A DNA stretch of 64,000 nucleotides from Chitinophagaceae bacterium DXS. GTDB taxonomy: Bacteria; Bacteroidota; Bacteroidia; Chitinophagales; Chitinophagaceae. Made by a program: the position numbers and the translations under genes. Location of the stretch: the NCBI GenBank assembly GCA_030345135.1, contig CP128386.1, positions 5,172,109-5,236,108 on the forward strand, read 5' to 3'. A model generated the notes under the pieces. It was not told the DNA's origin and did no database searches. It saw nothing but the letters and a program-made list of their open reading frames with translations. Shown in pieces: positions 17,126 to 26,608 of this stretch (position 1 is the stretch's first letter; each line of letters begins with the position of its first letter).

Positions 17126-18139
17126 ATGATTGATTACAGATCAGATACAATTACCAGGCCAACGGCCGGAATGCTGACAGCAATGCATGATGCTCCCTTG
17201 GGAGATGACGTTTTTGGTGAAGACCCGACAATTAATGCATTGGAGGAAAAAATCTCTACGCTGTTTGGCATGGAAGCCGCGATCTTTTGCCCGAGTGGAA
17301 CCATGACCAACCAGATAGCCATAAAATGCCACACTCAACCCGGCGACGAAGTTATTTGCGATAAACTTTCCCATATCTATCAATACGAAGCTGGTGGTAT
17401 AGCTTTCAACGCAGGCTGCTCTGTACGCTTGATTGAAGGCGACCGGGGCAGAATTACAGCAAAACAGGTGATTGAAAACATCAATCCTGATGATGTACAT
17501 AAACCGGTATCGACCCTGGTTTCGCTTGAAAATACAGCCAATCGTGGCGGCGGAAGCTGTTATGATTTCGCTGAAATAGAAGCTATCAGGCAGGTTTGTG
17601 AAGCAAATCAGCTGCATTTTCACCTGGATGGCGCCCGGTTATTCAACGCCCTGGTTGCAAAAAAAGAGACGCCTGAACAATATGGGAAAGCGTTCGAATC
17701 CATTTCTATCTGCCTCAGTAAAGGTCTCGGTGCGCCTGTCGGTAGTGTATTACTTGGCAAGAAAGAATTTATCCGAAAGGCAAGAAGAATACGAAAGGTA
17801 TTTGGCGGAGGCATGCGCCAGGCAGGATCTCTCGCGGCGGCAGGTATTTATGCTTTGGACAATCATGTCGCGCGACTGGCCCAGGATCATCTGCACGCAA
17901 AATTGATTGCAGATGCATTGGCGCAAAAAGATTTCACCGGAAACATCTTACCCGTTGAAACCAATATCATCATTTTTGAAGTGAAAGGAAGATTTACTGC
18001 AGCACAACTAGCTGCGAAATTTTTGGAAAATAATATAAGAGTCATTGCCATCTCTCCTACACAAATAAGAATTGTTACGCATCTTGATGTAACAGAAAGC
18101 ATGGTGCAAAAGACAATTGATGTGATCAACAGTCTTTAG
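17126..18139 (+). CDS. ltaE: Low-specificity L-threonine aldolase
   Basis: PLP enzyme that splits L-threonine or allo-threonine into glycine and acetaldehyde. The N-terminus MIDYRSDTITRPTAGMLTAM and GDDVFGEDPTINALEEKI are diagnostic. Substrate and cofactor motifs include FCPSGTMTNQIAIKCH, ENTANRGGGSCY, LDGARLFNA and the PLP lysine near residue 199 in CLSKGLGAPVGSVLLG, then RKVFGGGMRQAGSLAAAGIY. Length (337) is standard. It is convergent with the S9 peptidase gene, and the two are separated by an inverted-repeat element and a strong hairpin. Assignment to the family is firm; stereospecificity is not shown by sequence. Confidence 0.95.
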   Translation: MIDYRSDTITRPTAGMLTAMHDAPLGDDVFGEDPTINALEEKISTLFGMEAAIFCPSGTMTNQIAIKCHTQPGDEVICDKLSHIYQYEAGGIAFNAGCSVRLIEGDRGRITAKQVIENINPDDVHKPVSTLVSLENTANRGGGSCYDFAEIEAIRQVCEANQLHFHLDGARLFNALVAKKETPEQYGKAFESISICLSKGLGAPVGSVLLGKKEFIRKARRIRKVFGGGMRQAGSLAAAGIYALDNHVARLAQDHLHAKLIADALAQKDFTGNILPVETNIIIFEVKGRFTAAQLAAKFLENNIRVIAISPTQIRIVTHLDVTESMVQKTIDVINSL

Positions 18140-18247
18140 TTGATGTTGAAGATAATTACGGTCTACGAAAGTTTAACAAATGAATCATAAGTTATGAGAC
18201 TTGCGTTACAACTGAGTTTACAGAAACATAATTACGCTGACCTGCAC

Positions 18248-18412
18248 AATCCCGAAGGGATGAAATTATTATAGAAAATTATTATCACCATTCGTTAAAA
18301 CCCGAAGCCCGCCTGACCGAACGGGCAGGGGTTGACATTATACAGTGTCACCCTTTCAGGGTTTAAATAAATGTTTCGTCTATTGTTATAATAATTTCAT
18401 CCCTTCGGGATT
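18248..18412. repeat. 165-bp element with 26-bp perfect inverted ends (REP/MITE-like)
   Basis: The arms 18248-18273 and 18387-18412 are exact reverse complements over 26 bases and include CCCGAAGGGATGAAATT. Inside are a second small palindrome CACCCTTTCAGGGTTT and the GC-rich GCCCGCCTGACCGAACGGGC. This resembles the REP-type elements mobilised by REP-associated tyrosine transposases in Bacteroidota, although no such transposase is in the window. Confidence 0.8.
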
Positions 18413-18422
18413 TGCTCTGAAG

Positions 18423-18459
18423 AAAGTTGTCCTACACTTTGAAAGTGTAGGACAACTTT
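18423..18459. terminator. Long hairpin between convergent genes
   Basis: AAAGTTGTCCTACACTTT and its exact complement (18-base arms) flank a single G, followed by TT on the plus strand; the minus strand reads less T-rich. It lies 8 bases past the S9 peptidase stop and probably ends transcription in both directions. Confidence 0.75.
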
Positions 18460-18467
18460 TTCAGGGC

Positions 18468-20777
18468 CTATTTAGTCAGCATCGACAACTCTCCCATATT
18501 CCTTTGTGGTGGTTCTATATGCAGTAGGTTTCTTACAAAAAAATCGCGTCTTTTCAATTTTCCATAAGCTCCGCCACTTGTATGATCCGAGCCCGGGATC
18601 GGAAGAAAATCAAAGGTTTTATTAGCCTTAATGAGTGCGTCTGCCACACGGTAAGTTGATTCAGGCGGTACATTGGTATCGGCTTCTCCCACCATCAGCA
18701 GCAGGTTTCCACACAGTTTGGATGCATTTGTAATATTGCTTTGTTCTTCATACCACGATCCGATCGGATAACCCATCCATTGCTCATTCCACCATTGCTT
18801 ATCAACACGGTTGTCATGACAACCACACGAAGCCACGCCAGCCTTATACCATTCCGGGTGAAACAGTAAACCACCCAATGCATTTTGTCCGCCGGCAGAT
18901 GTTCCGTATAGCCCCACCCTGGACGTGTCTACATAGGAATATTTAGCTGCAAGCGCTTTCATCCACAGGATACGGTCAGGAAAACCCGCATCAGCCAGGT
19001 TTTTCCAACAAACATCATGAAATGATTTACTGCGATTTGCTGTACCCATACCATCAATCTGAACAACAATAAAACCAAGATCGGCCAGACTTTGCATTTC
19101 AGAATAGTATGGCATAAAACTCTTTGGCACAAATGCATCCTGCGGTCCCGCATAAATATTCTCAACTACCGGGTATTTCTTTGTGCTGTCAAAGTCAGCA
19201 GGCAAACAAACAATACCATAAATATCAGTTTTACCATCACGTCCCTTTGCCAGGAACGGCTCTGGCAGCCGTTTTACTATTGCGAGGAATTTGCCGATAT
19301 CCGCACGCTCGATCTCCGCTATTTTCTGTCCTGTTAATGTGTTGTGCAATTCAGTTACAGGTGCTGTGTTCACTTCTGAATAAGTATCCAGATAATATTT
19401 TTTATCAGGAGAATACACAATTTTATGATTGGCCCGGACCGGGGTAAGATCAATCAGATCATTACCATCAAATCCAATGCGATAGTAATGTACATAATAG
19501 GGGTCCTCCCCGTCATTCACACCGTTTGCTGAAAACCAGATCTCACGCTTTTTCTCATCAATACTGTCAATGTTCTTCACTACATAATTACCCCTGATTA
19601 TCTCAGTTTTAATGTCTCCGCTTCTTGCATCCACCAGGTATATGTGCCTCCAGTTATCCTTCTCCGATGTCCACAAAATTTCATTAGTTTCAGGCATATA
19701 GTGTGTGTAAATCCGGTTGGCGTAAATGAATGTTTTAGCCTGCTCATCCAACACAGTGCGTGCATTACCGCTGGTCACATCAACTTCAATAATTCTGAAT
19801 CGTTGATGACCGCGATCAACTTTTTCATAATAAAAATGAGTATTGTCTTTTGTCCAGTATAACCTTGGCGCATCAAAAAAATCAATCACTGCCGTATTCA
19901 CTTTTACCGCTGATGGTTGTACCACAGGGAAAATGTACATCTCATAAGTAGTGAACGGATCGCCTGGTTGTTTGTAAGGATGGGATTTCAACTGGCCGCG
20001 GGTAGTACCGCTGACAGATGACAGCACATAATAGACTGCGGAGTCCTCTATCGGTGTTATATGATATCCGATCACATATTTGCTATCCGGGCTCCATGCC
20101 AACGAACCGTATGGATGAGCGTTTGAACCATCCCTGGTATACTGCACGGCTTCGCCCCCATTGACTGGTTTAACAAAAATGTTGTTGTCTTTAATGTATG
20201 CAGTATACTGCTTGTTTGGAGAAAGACTGTCTGTTGCAAAGTTCTCCCAACGGCTGGGTGGAGGATTAAACTGATGATTGTTCTTAGCAATATGTGGCAA
20301 CGAATCTATTACTTTCAGCGCATTCTTCTTGATATCAAACCGGTAGTACTTATTTTGACAGGCAAATGTCATTGATGAGCCCGCTGCGTTAAATGAAAGA
20401 TTATCCAGGAAAAGACGTTCCGGTTTGATTGCCGATCCGGTATTTCTGCTTAGCGCGCCAGCCAGTTCAGCTTCATTAAATGCCTTTCGTTTGACGCCCG
20501 TTTCCGCGTTCACCAGCAGATATTCGGTTGTGCTATCCTGTAATATGTTTCGATACCAAAATGCTTTGTTACCGGGCAGCCAATGAGCGTCAACAGAAGT
20601 CTTGTAAACTGAATTTTTTACTGCACTGTCTTTTGCCTCCACCGAACGATAACTTCTTATCATTTCTTCATGGGAAGGGACGTAGGGCGCTGACGGAGCT
20701 TTTTGTGCGAAGACAAAAACAATATTTGTACAAGCAATTGCAAAGTAGAATAATCTTAAGCTGGTTCTTGCAAACAT
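18468..20777 (-). CDS. Secreted S9-family prolyl oligopeptidase / dipeptidyl peptidase IV
   Basis: Serine peptidase of about 769 residues, probably periplasmic, removing Xaa-Pro-type dipeptides. The start at 20777 gives a good signal peptide (SLRLFYFAIACTNIVFVFAQ); the frame is open to 20861, but that extension is not signal-like. The N-terminal half is a DPP-IV-type beta-propeller (LAWSPDSKYVIGYHITP, PRLYWTKDNTHFYYEK). The C-terminal alpha/beta hydrolase has the nucleophile serine about 627 in GLYGTSAGGQNALGG, the aspartate about 698 in VGEADTNVPPE and the histidine about 732 in PGSDHTSGG. It is divergent from pgi and ends just inside a strong hairpin. Confidence 0.92.
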   Translation of the reverse strand: MFARTSLRLFYFAIACTNIVFVFAQKAPSAPYVPSHEEMIRSYRSVEAKDSAVKNSVYKTSVDAHWLPGNKAFWYRNILQDSTTEYLLVNAETGVKRKAFNEAELAGALSRNTGSAIKPERLFLDNLSFNAAGSSMTFACQNKYYRFDIKKNALKVIDSLPHIAKNNHQFNPPPSRWENFATDSLSPNKQYTAYIKDNNIFVKPVNGGEAVQYTRDGSNAHPYGSLAWSPDSKYVIGYHITPIEDSAVYYVLSSVSGTTRGQLKSHPYKQPGDPFTTYEMYIFPVVQPSAVKVNTAVIDFFDAPRLYWTKDNTHFYYEKVDRGHQRFRIIEVDVTSGNARTVLDEQAKTFIYANRIYTHYMPETNEILWTSEKDNWRHIYLVDARSGDIKTEIIRGNYVVKNIDSIDEKKREIWFSANGVNDGEDPYYVHYYRIGFDGNDLIDLTPVRANHKIVYSPDKKYYLDTYSEVNTAPVTELHNTLTGQKIAEIERADIGKFLAIVKRLPEPFLAKGRDGKTDIYGIVCLPADFDSTKKYPVVENIYAGPQDAFVPKSFMPYYSEMQSLADLGFIVVQIDGMGTANRSKSFHDVCWKNLADAGFPDRILWMKALAAKYSYVDTSRVGLYGTSAGGQNALGGLLFHPEWYKAGVASCGCHDNRVDKQWWNEQWMGYPIGSWYEEQSNITNASKLCGNLLLMVGEADTNVPPESTYRVADALIKANKTFDFLPIPGSDHTSGGAYGKLKRRDFFVRNLLHIEPPQRNMGELSMLTK

Positions 20778-21131
20778 GGAACGTTTTTGAATAAAATGAA
20801 CTATGAAAATAACATCAGTAACAAGAATTTGCCCGCCTGATTTTAACTGCTTATATCCCATAATTGACCGTTTTATCGTTGAAGGAGAAGTTCTTCAAAT
20901 ACGCGCAGTTTCAATTTAAATTAAGGAACGCACCAGGCTAATGGCTCGGCGTGTCCGGTGCCGGTCGAAAAAATTTCGATACAGAGATAATGCAATGCAC
21001 AATTTTATGAATCAATGACCGGATTGTTCATCAAACCGGTTAATCATATCGAAGATCAATTAACCTTTTTTCGGGATTCTTTTTTACATTCGCAGGCGCT
21101 GTTTCAGCATCAACGAAATTAAACGATCAAT
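20778..21131. other. Divergent intergenic region S9 peptidase / pgi
   Basis: No gene or clear repeat. A TTTTTTACATTCGCAG sequence near 21081-21096 resembles the TAnnTTTG promoter core (TACATTCG) about 35 bases before pgi. Confidence 0.45.
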
Positions 21132-22784
21132 ATGTTCCCGAAAATCAATCCCACAACTACACAGGCCTGGTTGCTTCTTAAAAAACATTACCAGGAAGAC
21201 ATGCAAAGAACCAAAGTAAAAGACTTGTTCAAGAACGATGCAGATCGTTTCAAAAACTTTTCGATTACATTAAATAGCATAGTGTTTGATTATTCCAAGA
21301 ATATCATTACGCCAAAGACTATTCAGCTATTGCAGCAGCTTGCAGAGGAATGTAAAGTAAAGGATGGCATCAATGCCATGTTTTCCGGAGAGATCATTAA
21401 CGAAACAGAACAACGTTCCGTTTTACATACTGCGCTGAGGAATTTTTCAGGGCAGCCGGTTATGAGTGAAGGGAAAGATGTAATGCCGGATGTAAAAAAA
21501 GTGCTGGAACAAATGAAAAACTTTTGCGCGTCTATTCATTCCGGCGAATGGAAGGGTTATACCGGCAAAAAGATCAAATATATAGTGAACATCGGCATTG
21601 GTGGTAGTGACCTTGGACCGGTAATGGTTACAGAGGCGCTGAAGCCTTATTGGGTAGATGGCATTGAAACCTATTTTGTAAGTAATGTTGATGGTACGCA
21701 TATAGCTGAAACTTTGAAAAAAGTAACGGCAGAAGAAACGCTCTTCCTGATTGCATCTAAAACATTCACAACGCAGGAAACCATGACAAACGCACATACT
21801 GCGAGAAACTGGTTTCTTGAAGCAGCTAAAGATGAGTCGCAGGTCGCCAAACACTTTGCAGCATTAAGCACAAATGAAAAAGAAGTAACAAAGTTTGGTA
21901 TTGATCCTGCTAACATGTTCGCGTTTTGGGATTGGGTTGGCGGACGCTATTCTTTGTGGAGCGCAATCGGTCTTTCAATTGCCCTTACAGTTGGATATGA
22001 CAATTTTGAATCTTTGTTGAAGGGCGCATATGCTGTTGATGAGCATTTTAAAACAACAGCTTTTGATAAAAACATTCCGGTGATAATGGCGCTTGTCGGT
22101 TTGTGGTACACCAATTTCTTTGGTGCGCAAACAGAAGCTATTTTACCGTACGATCAATATATGCACCGTTTCCCCGCATACTTCCAGCAGGGCAATATGG
22201 AAAGCAACGGAAAGTATGTAGACAGAAATGGCAACGAAGTAAATTATTCAACCGGACCGGTGATCTGGGGTGAACCCGGAACAAATGGCCAGCATGCATT
22301 TTACCAGTTGATTCACCAGGGCACTGTTTTGATTCCTTGTGATTTTATCGCTCCTGCAATTAGCCACAACCCAATTGGGGATCACCATGTAAAATTGCTA
22401 AGCAATTTCTTCGCTCAAACAGAAGCCTTAATGAATGGTAAAACCGAAGCAGAAGTAAAAGAGGAATTAGTTAAGGCTGGCAAATCAGAGGAAGAAATAA
22501 AGAAATTACTTCCATTCAAAGTATTTAAAGGCAATAAACCGACCAACTCTATTCTTGTTAAAGAAATTACACCTGAAAGTTTGGGTAGCCTTATTGCATT
22601 ATACGAACACAAAATTTTTGTTCAGGGTGTGATCTGGAACATTTTCACTTTTGACCAGTGGGGCGTTGAGCTTGGCAAACAACTCGCCGGTAAAATATTG
22701 CCGGAGTTGGAAAATGAAGATGTTATCGCATCTCACGATTCTTCCACCAACGGATTGATTAATTTGTACAAGCAAATGCGATAG
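21132..22784 (+). CDS. pgi: Glucose-6-phosphate isomerase
   Basis: Interconverts glucose-6-phosphate and fructose-6-phosphate in glycolysis. The 550-residue product has the SIS-domain motifs [45 protein letters not shown] and the signature [20 protein letters not shown]. Catalytic residues lie in [11 protein letters not shown] (glutamate near 358) and [16 protein letters not shown] (histidine near 389); the C-terminal lysine region is [13 protein letters not shown]. Start and length are standard. It feeds the same hexose-phosphate pool as nagB 6 kb upstream but is in its own unit. Confidence 0.97.
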   Translation: MFPKINPTTTQAWLLLKKHYQEDMQRTKVKDLFKNDADRFKNFSITLNSIVFDYSKNIITPKTIQLLQQLAEECKVKDGINAMFSGEIINETEQRSVLHTALRNFSGQPVMSEGKDVMPDVKKVLEQMKNFCASIHSGEWKGYTGKKIKYIVNIGIGGSDLGPVMVTEALKPYWVDGIETYFVSNVDGTHIAETLKKVTAEETLFLIASKTFTTQETMTNAHTARNWFLEAAKDESQVAKHFAALSTNEKEVTKFGIDPANMFAFWDWVGGRYSLWSAIGLSIALTVGYDNFESLLKGAYAVDEHFKTTAFDKNIPVIMALVGLWYTNFFGAQTEAILPYDQYMHRFPAYFQQGNMESNGKYVDRNGNEVNYSTGPVIWGEPGTNGQHAFYQLIHQGTVLIPCDFIAPAISHNPIGDHHVKLLSNFFAQTEALMNGKTEAEVKEELVKAGKSEEEIKKLLPFKVFKGNKPTNSILVKEITPESLGSLIALYEHKIFVQGVIWNIFTFDQWGVELGKQLAGKILPELENEDVIASHDSSTNGLINLYKQMR

Positions 22785-22785
22785 T

Positions 22786-22848
22786 TACGTTGTAAGTTAT
22801 AAGTTGTACGTTTTACGTTGAAGAACCGTAGAACGTACAACTTCTCTT
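22786..22848 (+). repeat. GTAAGTTATAAGTTGTACG words after pgi
   Basis: Straight after the pgi stop are the words ACGTTGTAAGTTATAAG and TTGTACGTTTTACGTTGAAG. Their reverse complement (AACGTAAAACGTACAACG) lies at 23208-23232 just before dnaG and again at 25365-25396 before the DUF3810 gene. Confidence 0.65.
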
Positions 22849-22875
22849 CTTGTTTGGAAGGCAATTCAACACAAC

Positions 22876-23079
22876 CTACACACTTTTTGTTCGCCATGCT
22901 GCGATACTTTTACGATTCTTCTGTATTATTTGAATGTCCTTTGTTTTGTAAACCGGCCCATTCATTAAAAAATTGATAAACTCATCTTCTACAGAGTTTA
23001 TAAGCATTCTTGGCTTTTCAATTTTCTTTTCTTCTGAAGAAAATACTTTGATTATTTGTATTATTTGCTTAGCTAGCAT
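22876..23079 (-). CDS. Small basic protein, possible orphan antitoxin
   Basis: A 67-residue protein starting MLAKQIIQIIKVFSSEEKKI. I do not recognise the family with certainty. The C-terminal part (FINFLMNGPVYKTKDI then NRKSIAAWR) has the FLxxGPV...NRKxxxxWR pattern I associate with small Bacteroidota antitoxins (from memory, not checked). A 27-base palindrome sits 6 bases upstream of the ATG, as expected of an autoregulated operator. A TTG at 23082 could add one residue. No toxin gene follows: downstream there is only the word repeat and pgi. Codon use looks plausible for a real gene. Confidence 0.5.
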   Translation of the reverse strand: MLAKQIIQIIKVFSSEEKKIEKPRMLINSVEDEFINFLMNGPVYKTKDIQIIQKNRKSIAAWRTKSV

Positions 23080-23084
23080 CAAAA

Positions 23085-23111
23085 ATATAAATTCGTAGTA
23101 CGAATTTATAT
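23085..23111. promoter_or_regulatory. 27-bp palindromic operator-like site
   Basis: ATATAAATTCGTA and its exact complement TACGAATTTATAT flank a single G, giving 13-base arms. It lies directly upstream of the small minus-strand gene at 22876-23079, overlapping where its ribosome would load. This suggests autoregulation (inference). Confidence 0.6.
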
Positions 23112-23276
23112 AATATTATTATTGTCGCTTCTTTCAAAGCAAATGGATAGTAAATTCAATTTGTGGTGTTACGCAAACAATAATCAGAACTTGTTGCATA
23201 TATTCAAAAACGTAAAACGTACAACGTAAAACTTCCAACTTTCTCTACATTTGCACTCTTAACCTGTCGCTTAATC

Positions 23277-25205
23277 ATGATTACACAACAAACCATACAA
23301 CAGATCACAAGTCGCATCGACATAATTGATGTTGTCGGAGAGTTTGTTAAGCTGAAGAAGCGCGGTGCCAATTACCTGGGGTTATGCCCTTTCCATGGCG
23401 AAAAAACGCCCTCTTTTACGGTTTCTCCTGCGAAAGAGATCTACAAATGCTTTGGATGCGGAAAAAGCGGCAATACCATCAGCTTCCTGATGGACCTGGA
23501 GAAATATAGCTATGTTGAAGCGCTAAAATGGCTGGCCAATCGCTATAATGTTGAAATAGAAGAAACGGAAGTAAGCGATGAAGTAAGGCAACATCAACAG
23601 GCGGCTGACAGTTTATATATCATCAACAATTTTGCTCAAAAGTTTTTTGCAGATAAGTTGTTCAATTCCGATGAAGGTCAGAGTGTTGCGTTAAGTTATC
23701 TTGAAGAACGCGGCTTCCGGGATGATATTATAAAAAAATTTCAGCTGGGTTACAATCCACAGGAAAAGAATGCCCTGGTAAAAGAAGCACTGGGACAGCA
23801 GTTCAATATTGATGTACTTGTTAAATCAGGCCTTGTTGTTAACCGGTATGAAGAACCGGTTGATAATTACCGCGGACGCATCATTTTCCCCATTCATAAC
23901 AACAGCGGCAAAATAATTGGTTTCGGTGCTCGTGTGATTGGCAAAGCTGACCGGGCGCCCAAATACATCAATACACCCGAAAATGAGATCTATGTAAAGA
24001 GTAAAATCCTTTACGGATCCTATTTTGCACGCCATGCAATAGACAAGAACGACGAATGTTTACTGGTTGAAGGTTATACGGATGTTATTTCGCTGTATCA
24101 GGCCGGCATAGAAAACGTTGTGGCCAGCGGTGGTACGTCTCTCACCATCGATCAGTTAAAACTGATCAAGAAATACACCAACAACCTGACCATCATTTAT
24201 GATGGCGATGCTGCGGGTGTAAAGGCTGCCCTGCGCGGGTTGGATATGGCCCTGGAAGAAAGCCTGAACGTAAAGCTGGTGCTTATTCCTGACAAGGAAG
24301 ATCCGGACAGCTATGTAAATAAGGTCGGTGCGGACCAGTTCCGTGAATTCATTAAAGGCAATAAAAAGGATTTCATTCTTTTCCAGCTTGAGGTAATGCT
24401 CAGGGAAGCCGGTAATGATGTCAGCAAAAAGAATGATGTTGTCAACCACGTCGCGGAAACCCTGAGCAAAATCAACCGTGCTGAGGATTTTACCAAGCAG
24501 CAGGAATATATCAGGCAGTGTTCGTCCATCCTGAAAATTGATGAACTCGGTCTCACCAATCTTGTCAACAAGTACAAGAGGGATCAGTTAGCAAAAGAAG
24601 AGAAGAAAGCTGCAGCTCCGGCTCATGATCCTTTTCTCCAGGAACCTCCGCCGCCGGAAGAATTTTTCGATGGGGCAGATCTGTTGCAACGCGATGAGAT
24701 CAATGAAAAAAGTGTATTGCGTGTTCTGGTTGAATATGGTCTGGATGAATTTGAAGAAGGCAGAACGATCGCACAATATATATTTGACGAGTTAGAGGAA
24801 TTTCATATTGAAACACCGTTGCTCGAAAAAGTATTTGATCTCTACAAGGCGCAATACGAACAGGGACTGGAACCGTCTGCCAAAACCCTTCTGTATAATG
24901 AAGATGCACAGATCCGCGACCTGATCGTGAATCTTACGCTTTTCAGGCACGAGCTAAGTAAGCGCTGGGATGAAAAGATGGAAAGCATTATCTCTGTTAT
25001 CAAAGATACCCGCATACAGGATGCCATTTCAAGCGTAAACTATCTGAAGCTAAGCAAGATCAAAAAAATGTTTGATCAGAACCAGCACGATATGGAGCAC
25101 GCGACCAGCTTCGAGGACCAAATGCGTCTCATCGAAATTCACAAGCACCTTAAGAAGATTGAAATAGAGCTTACGAAAATAATAGGTAGTGTAATTATTA
25201 AGTAG
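23277..25205 (+). CDS. dnaG: DNA primase
   Basis: Makes RNA primers at the replication fork. The CHC2 zinc finger uses C37, H40, C58 and C61 (GLCPFHGEKTPSFTVSP and EIYKCFGCGKSG). The catalytic core contains FQLGYNPQEKNALVKEAL and GRIIFPIHNNSGKIIGFGAR, then the TOPRIM domain from about residue 262 (CLLVEGYTDVISLYQAG) with its aspartates in IIYDGDAAGVKAALRG. The C-terminal helicase-binding region follows a Pro-rich linker near 445 (APAHDPFLQEPPPPEEFF). At 642 residues it is normal for Bacteroidota. TACATTTG at 23246-23253 fits a -7 promoter element. Confidence 0.97.
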   Translation: MITQQTIQQITSRIDIIDVVGEFVKLKKRGANYLGLCPFHGEKTPSFTVSPAKEIYKCFGCGKSGNTISFLMDLEKYSYVEALKWLANRYNVEIEETEVSDEVRQHQQAADSLYIINNFAQKFFADKLFNSDEGQSVALSYLEERGFRDDIIKKFQLGYNPQEKNALVKEALGQQFNIDVLVKSGLVVNRYEEPVDNYRGRIIFPIHNNSGKIIGFGARVIGKADRAPKYINTPENEIYVKSKILYGSYFARHAIDKNDECLLVEGYTDVISLYQAGIENVVASGGTSLTIDQLKLIKKYTNNLTIIYDGDAAGVKAALRGLDMALEESLNVKLVLIPDKEDPDSYVNKVGADQFREFIKGNKKDFILFQLEVMLREAGNDVSKKNDVVNHVAETLSKINRAEDFTKQQEYIRQCSSILKIDELGLTNLVNKYKRDQLAKEEKKAAAPAHDPFLQEPPPPEEFFDGADLLQRDEINEKSVLRVLVEYGLDEFEEGRTIAQYIFDELEEFHIETPLLEKVFDLYKAQYEQGLEPSAKTLLYNEDAQIRDLIVNLTLFRHELSKRWDEKMESIISVIKDTRIQDAISSVNYLKLSKIKKMFDQNQHDMEHATSFEDQMRLIEIHKHLKKIEIELTKIIGSVIIK

Positions 25206-25396
25206 CTGGCAGCTATCAGCTGTCAGCCGTCAGCTATTAGCTATTAGCTATCAGCAAAATGCAAAGACACAATTATATTATTTCTATCAAAAACACCAGG
25301 CATTCGAGGAACTTAAGTTTTCAGCTTTAGGCTTTGAGCTTTAAGCTGGCACCAATCTGGTCTTCAACGTAAAACGTATAACTTATAACGTACAAC
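25206..25396. repeat. Mixed intergenic words (CAGCTATCAG, AAGCTTTAGGC, AACGTAAAACG)
   Basis: Directly after the dnaG stop come CAGCTATCAGCTGTCAGC and TATTAGCTATTAGCTATCAG. Near 25318-25346 are TTTTCAGCTTTAGGC and TTGAGCTTTAAGCTGG. At 25365-25396 are CAACGTAAAACGTATAAC and TTATAACGTACAAC. Three of the word families thus meet in one 190-base gap. Confidence 0.65.
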
Positions 25397-26482
25397 TTAA
25401 ATAACCCCATACTTCTTCCTGTACGCAATCAGCCACCCTACCACTTCATTATAGCTGTCAATGCCCTTTGGTTGATTATTGGCTTTCAGGTAGTTACTGT
25501 AGAACACTTTAATAAAAGGTTCAATTGGGTTTCTGTATTGTTTAAAAAATTTGCGGTATTCTTTTATATCGAGTTTAACGAGTGTATCCAGCTGCTTATA
25601 ATTTGCCCGGGCTGCAACGCTGTCACGCATAAACAGTTCATTGTTTGCATAGCTGAAAAGGTCAAAATAAACGGAATAATTAAAACGGACATCCTTACTT
25701 CTTGCCGCGACAAGATAACCTACAAAATTAGCCTCACTCTCGCTTCCATAGCCGAGTTGATGAGCAACTTCGTGACAAGTCACATAAGGCAATACAAAAC
25801 GCGGCGGCGTAACATTTACCTGCGACTCTGCAGTAAAGGGATTGTAATAGCCGAGAAATCCCATATAGTTGCCCAACTTGCCATAAAGCGAGGATTTTAT
25901 TGATGGATGATCATAACGCAAAAAAGGAAAGCTGGCCTGAACGGACTGGTAAGCTTCAACCGTTCCGTGGAAAATATTTTCGTTTGACGGATAGGCAAGC
26001 TTTTGAGAGTCTATTTGTCGCCGGCATGAATTCACCTTTGTTAAAAGATCTGCCGTTAAACGCTGCAGTTCCGGAACATCATATTCTCTCGGATCTATTT
26101 TTAACTGGTATGCAATCCCCAGCCTGTCATAGTTCAATCCCCAAAAAACATTAAAAATGATGTATAGCCATAAGAGCCGGTTAACGCCAATGCGAATTGA
26201 ATCTGCCAAAGCAGCTTTTTCTTTCCGAAATCTGATTAGTGCAATGATTAGCCAGAAAAGGCTCTTGATCAGCCATATGGCAACAAGTGCATAAAGAATA
26301 TCGCCCAGGCTAAAAGGTATATGGGACTGGATTACACGTAATTTTGGGGCGAACCAGGGAAAGAAACCTGTTGAATAATACCGTTCAACACTATCACCAA
26401 AAACAGAAAAGATCCTGATCAGCACAACAATAAAAATCAATATTCCGGTCTTAATCCATTTATATCCTGCTTTTATCTCCAT
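25397..26482 (-). CDS. DUF3810 membrane protein with zinc-metallopeptidase motif
   Basis: Integral membrane protein of about 361 residues. Three hydrophobic stretches lie in the first 110 residues (TGILIFIVVLIRIFSVFG, FSLGDILYALVAIWLIKSL and a further one ending in LLWLYIIFNVFWGLNY). The large second half contains TCHEVAHQLGYGSESEANF, a HExxH motif with a glutamate downstream that would complete a gluzincin zinc site. DUF3810 proteins are common in Bacteroidota and their substrate is unknown. I take the ATG at 26482; the upstream 13 codons from 26521 are not convincing. It is divergent from the DUF177 gene. Confidence 0.85.
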   Translation of the reverse strand: MEIKAGYKWIKTGILIFIVVLIRIFSVFGDSVERYYSTGFFPWFAPKLRVIQSHIPFSLGDILYALVAIWLIKSLFWLIIALIRFRKEKAALADSIRIGVNRLLWLYIIFNVFWGLNYDRLGIAYQLKIDPREYDVPELQRLTADLLTKVNSCRRQIDSQKLAYPSNENIFHGTVEAYQSVQASFPFLRYDHPSIKSSLYGKLGNYMGFLGYYNPFTAESQVNVTPPRFVLPYVTCHEVAHQLGYGSESEANFVGYLVAARSKDVRFNYSVYFDLFSYANNELFMRDSVAARANYKQLDTLVKLDIKEYRKFFKQYRNPIEPFIKVFYSNYLKANNQPKGIDSYNEVVGWLIAYRKKYGVI

Positions 26483-26556
26483 CTTTGTGCAAAAGTTATT
26501 GGTTCCGTAAAATCTATTCACAATTAAGTAAAGATTAGGGATAAAACCAATTTTCC

Positions 26557-26587
26557 TTTGCTATTTAGTATTTTTAGCATACCTTTG
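26557..26587 (+). promoter_or_regulatory. Promoter of the DUF177-rpmF-plsX operon
   Basis: TTTG at 26557-26560 and TACCTTTG at 26580-26587, 19 bases apart, match the Bacteroidota primary-sigma consensus exactly. The DUF177 ATG lies 21 bases further on. Confidence 0.75.
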
Positions 26588-26608
26588 CCACCCCTAAAAA
26601 AATAACCG

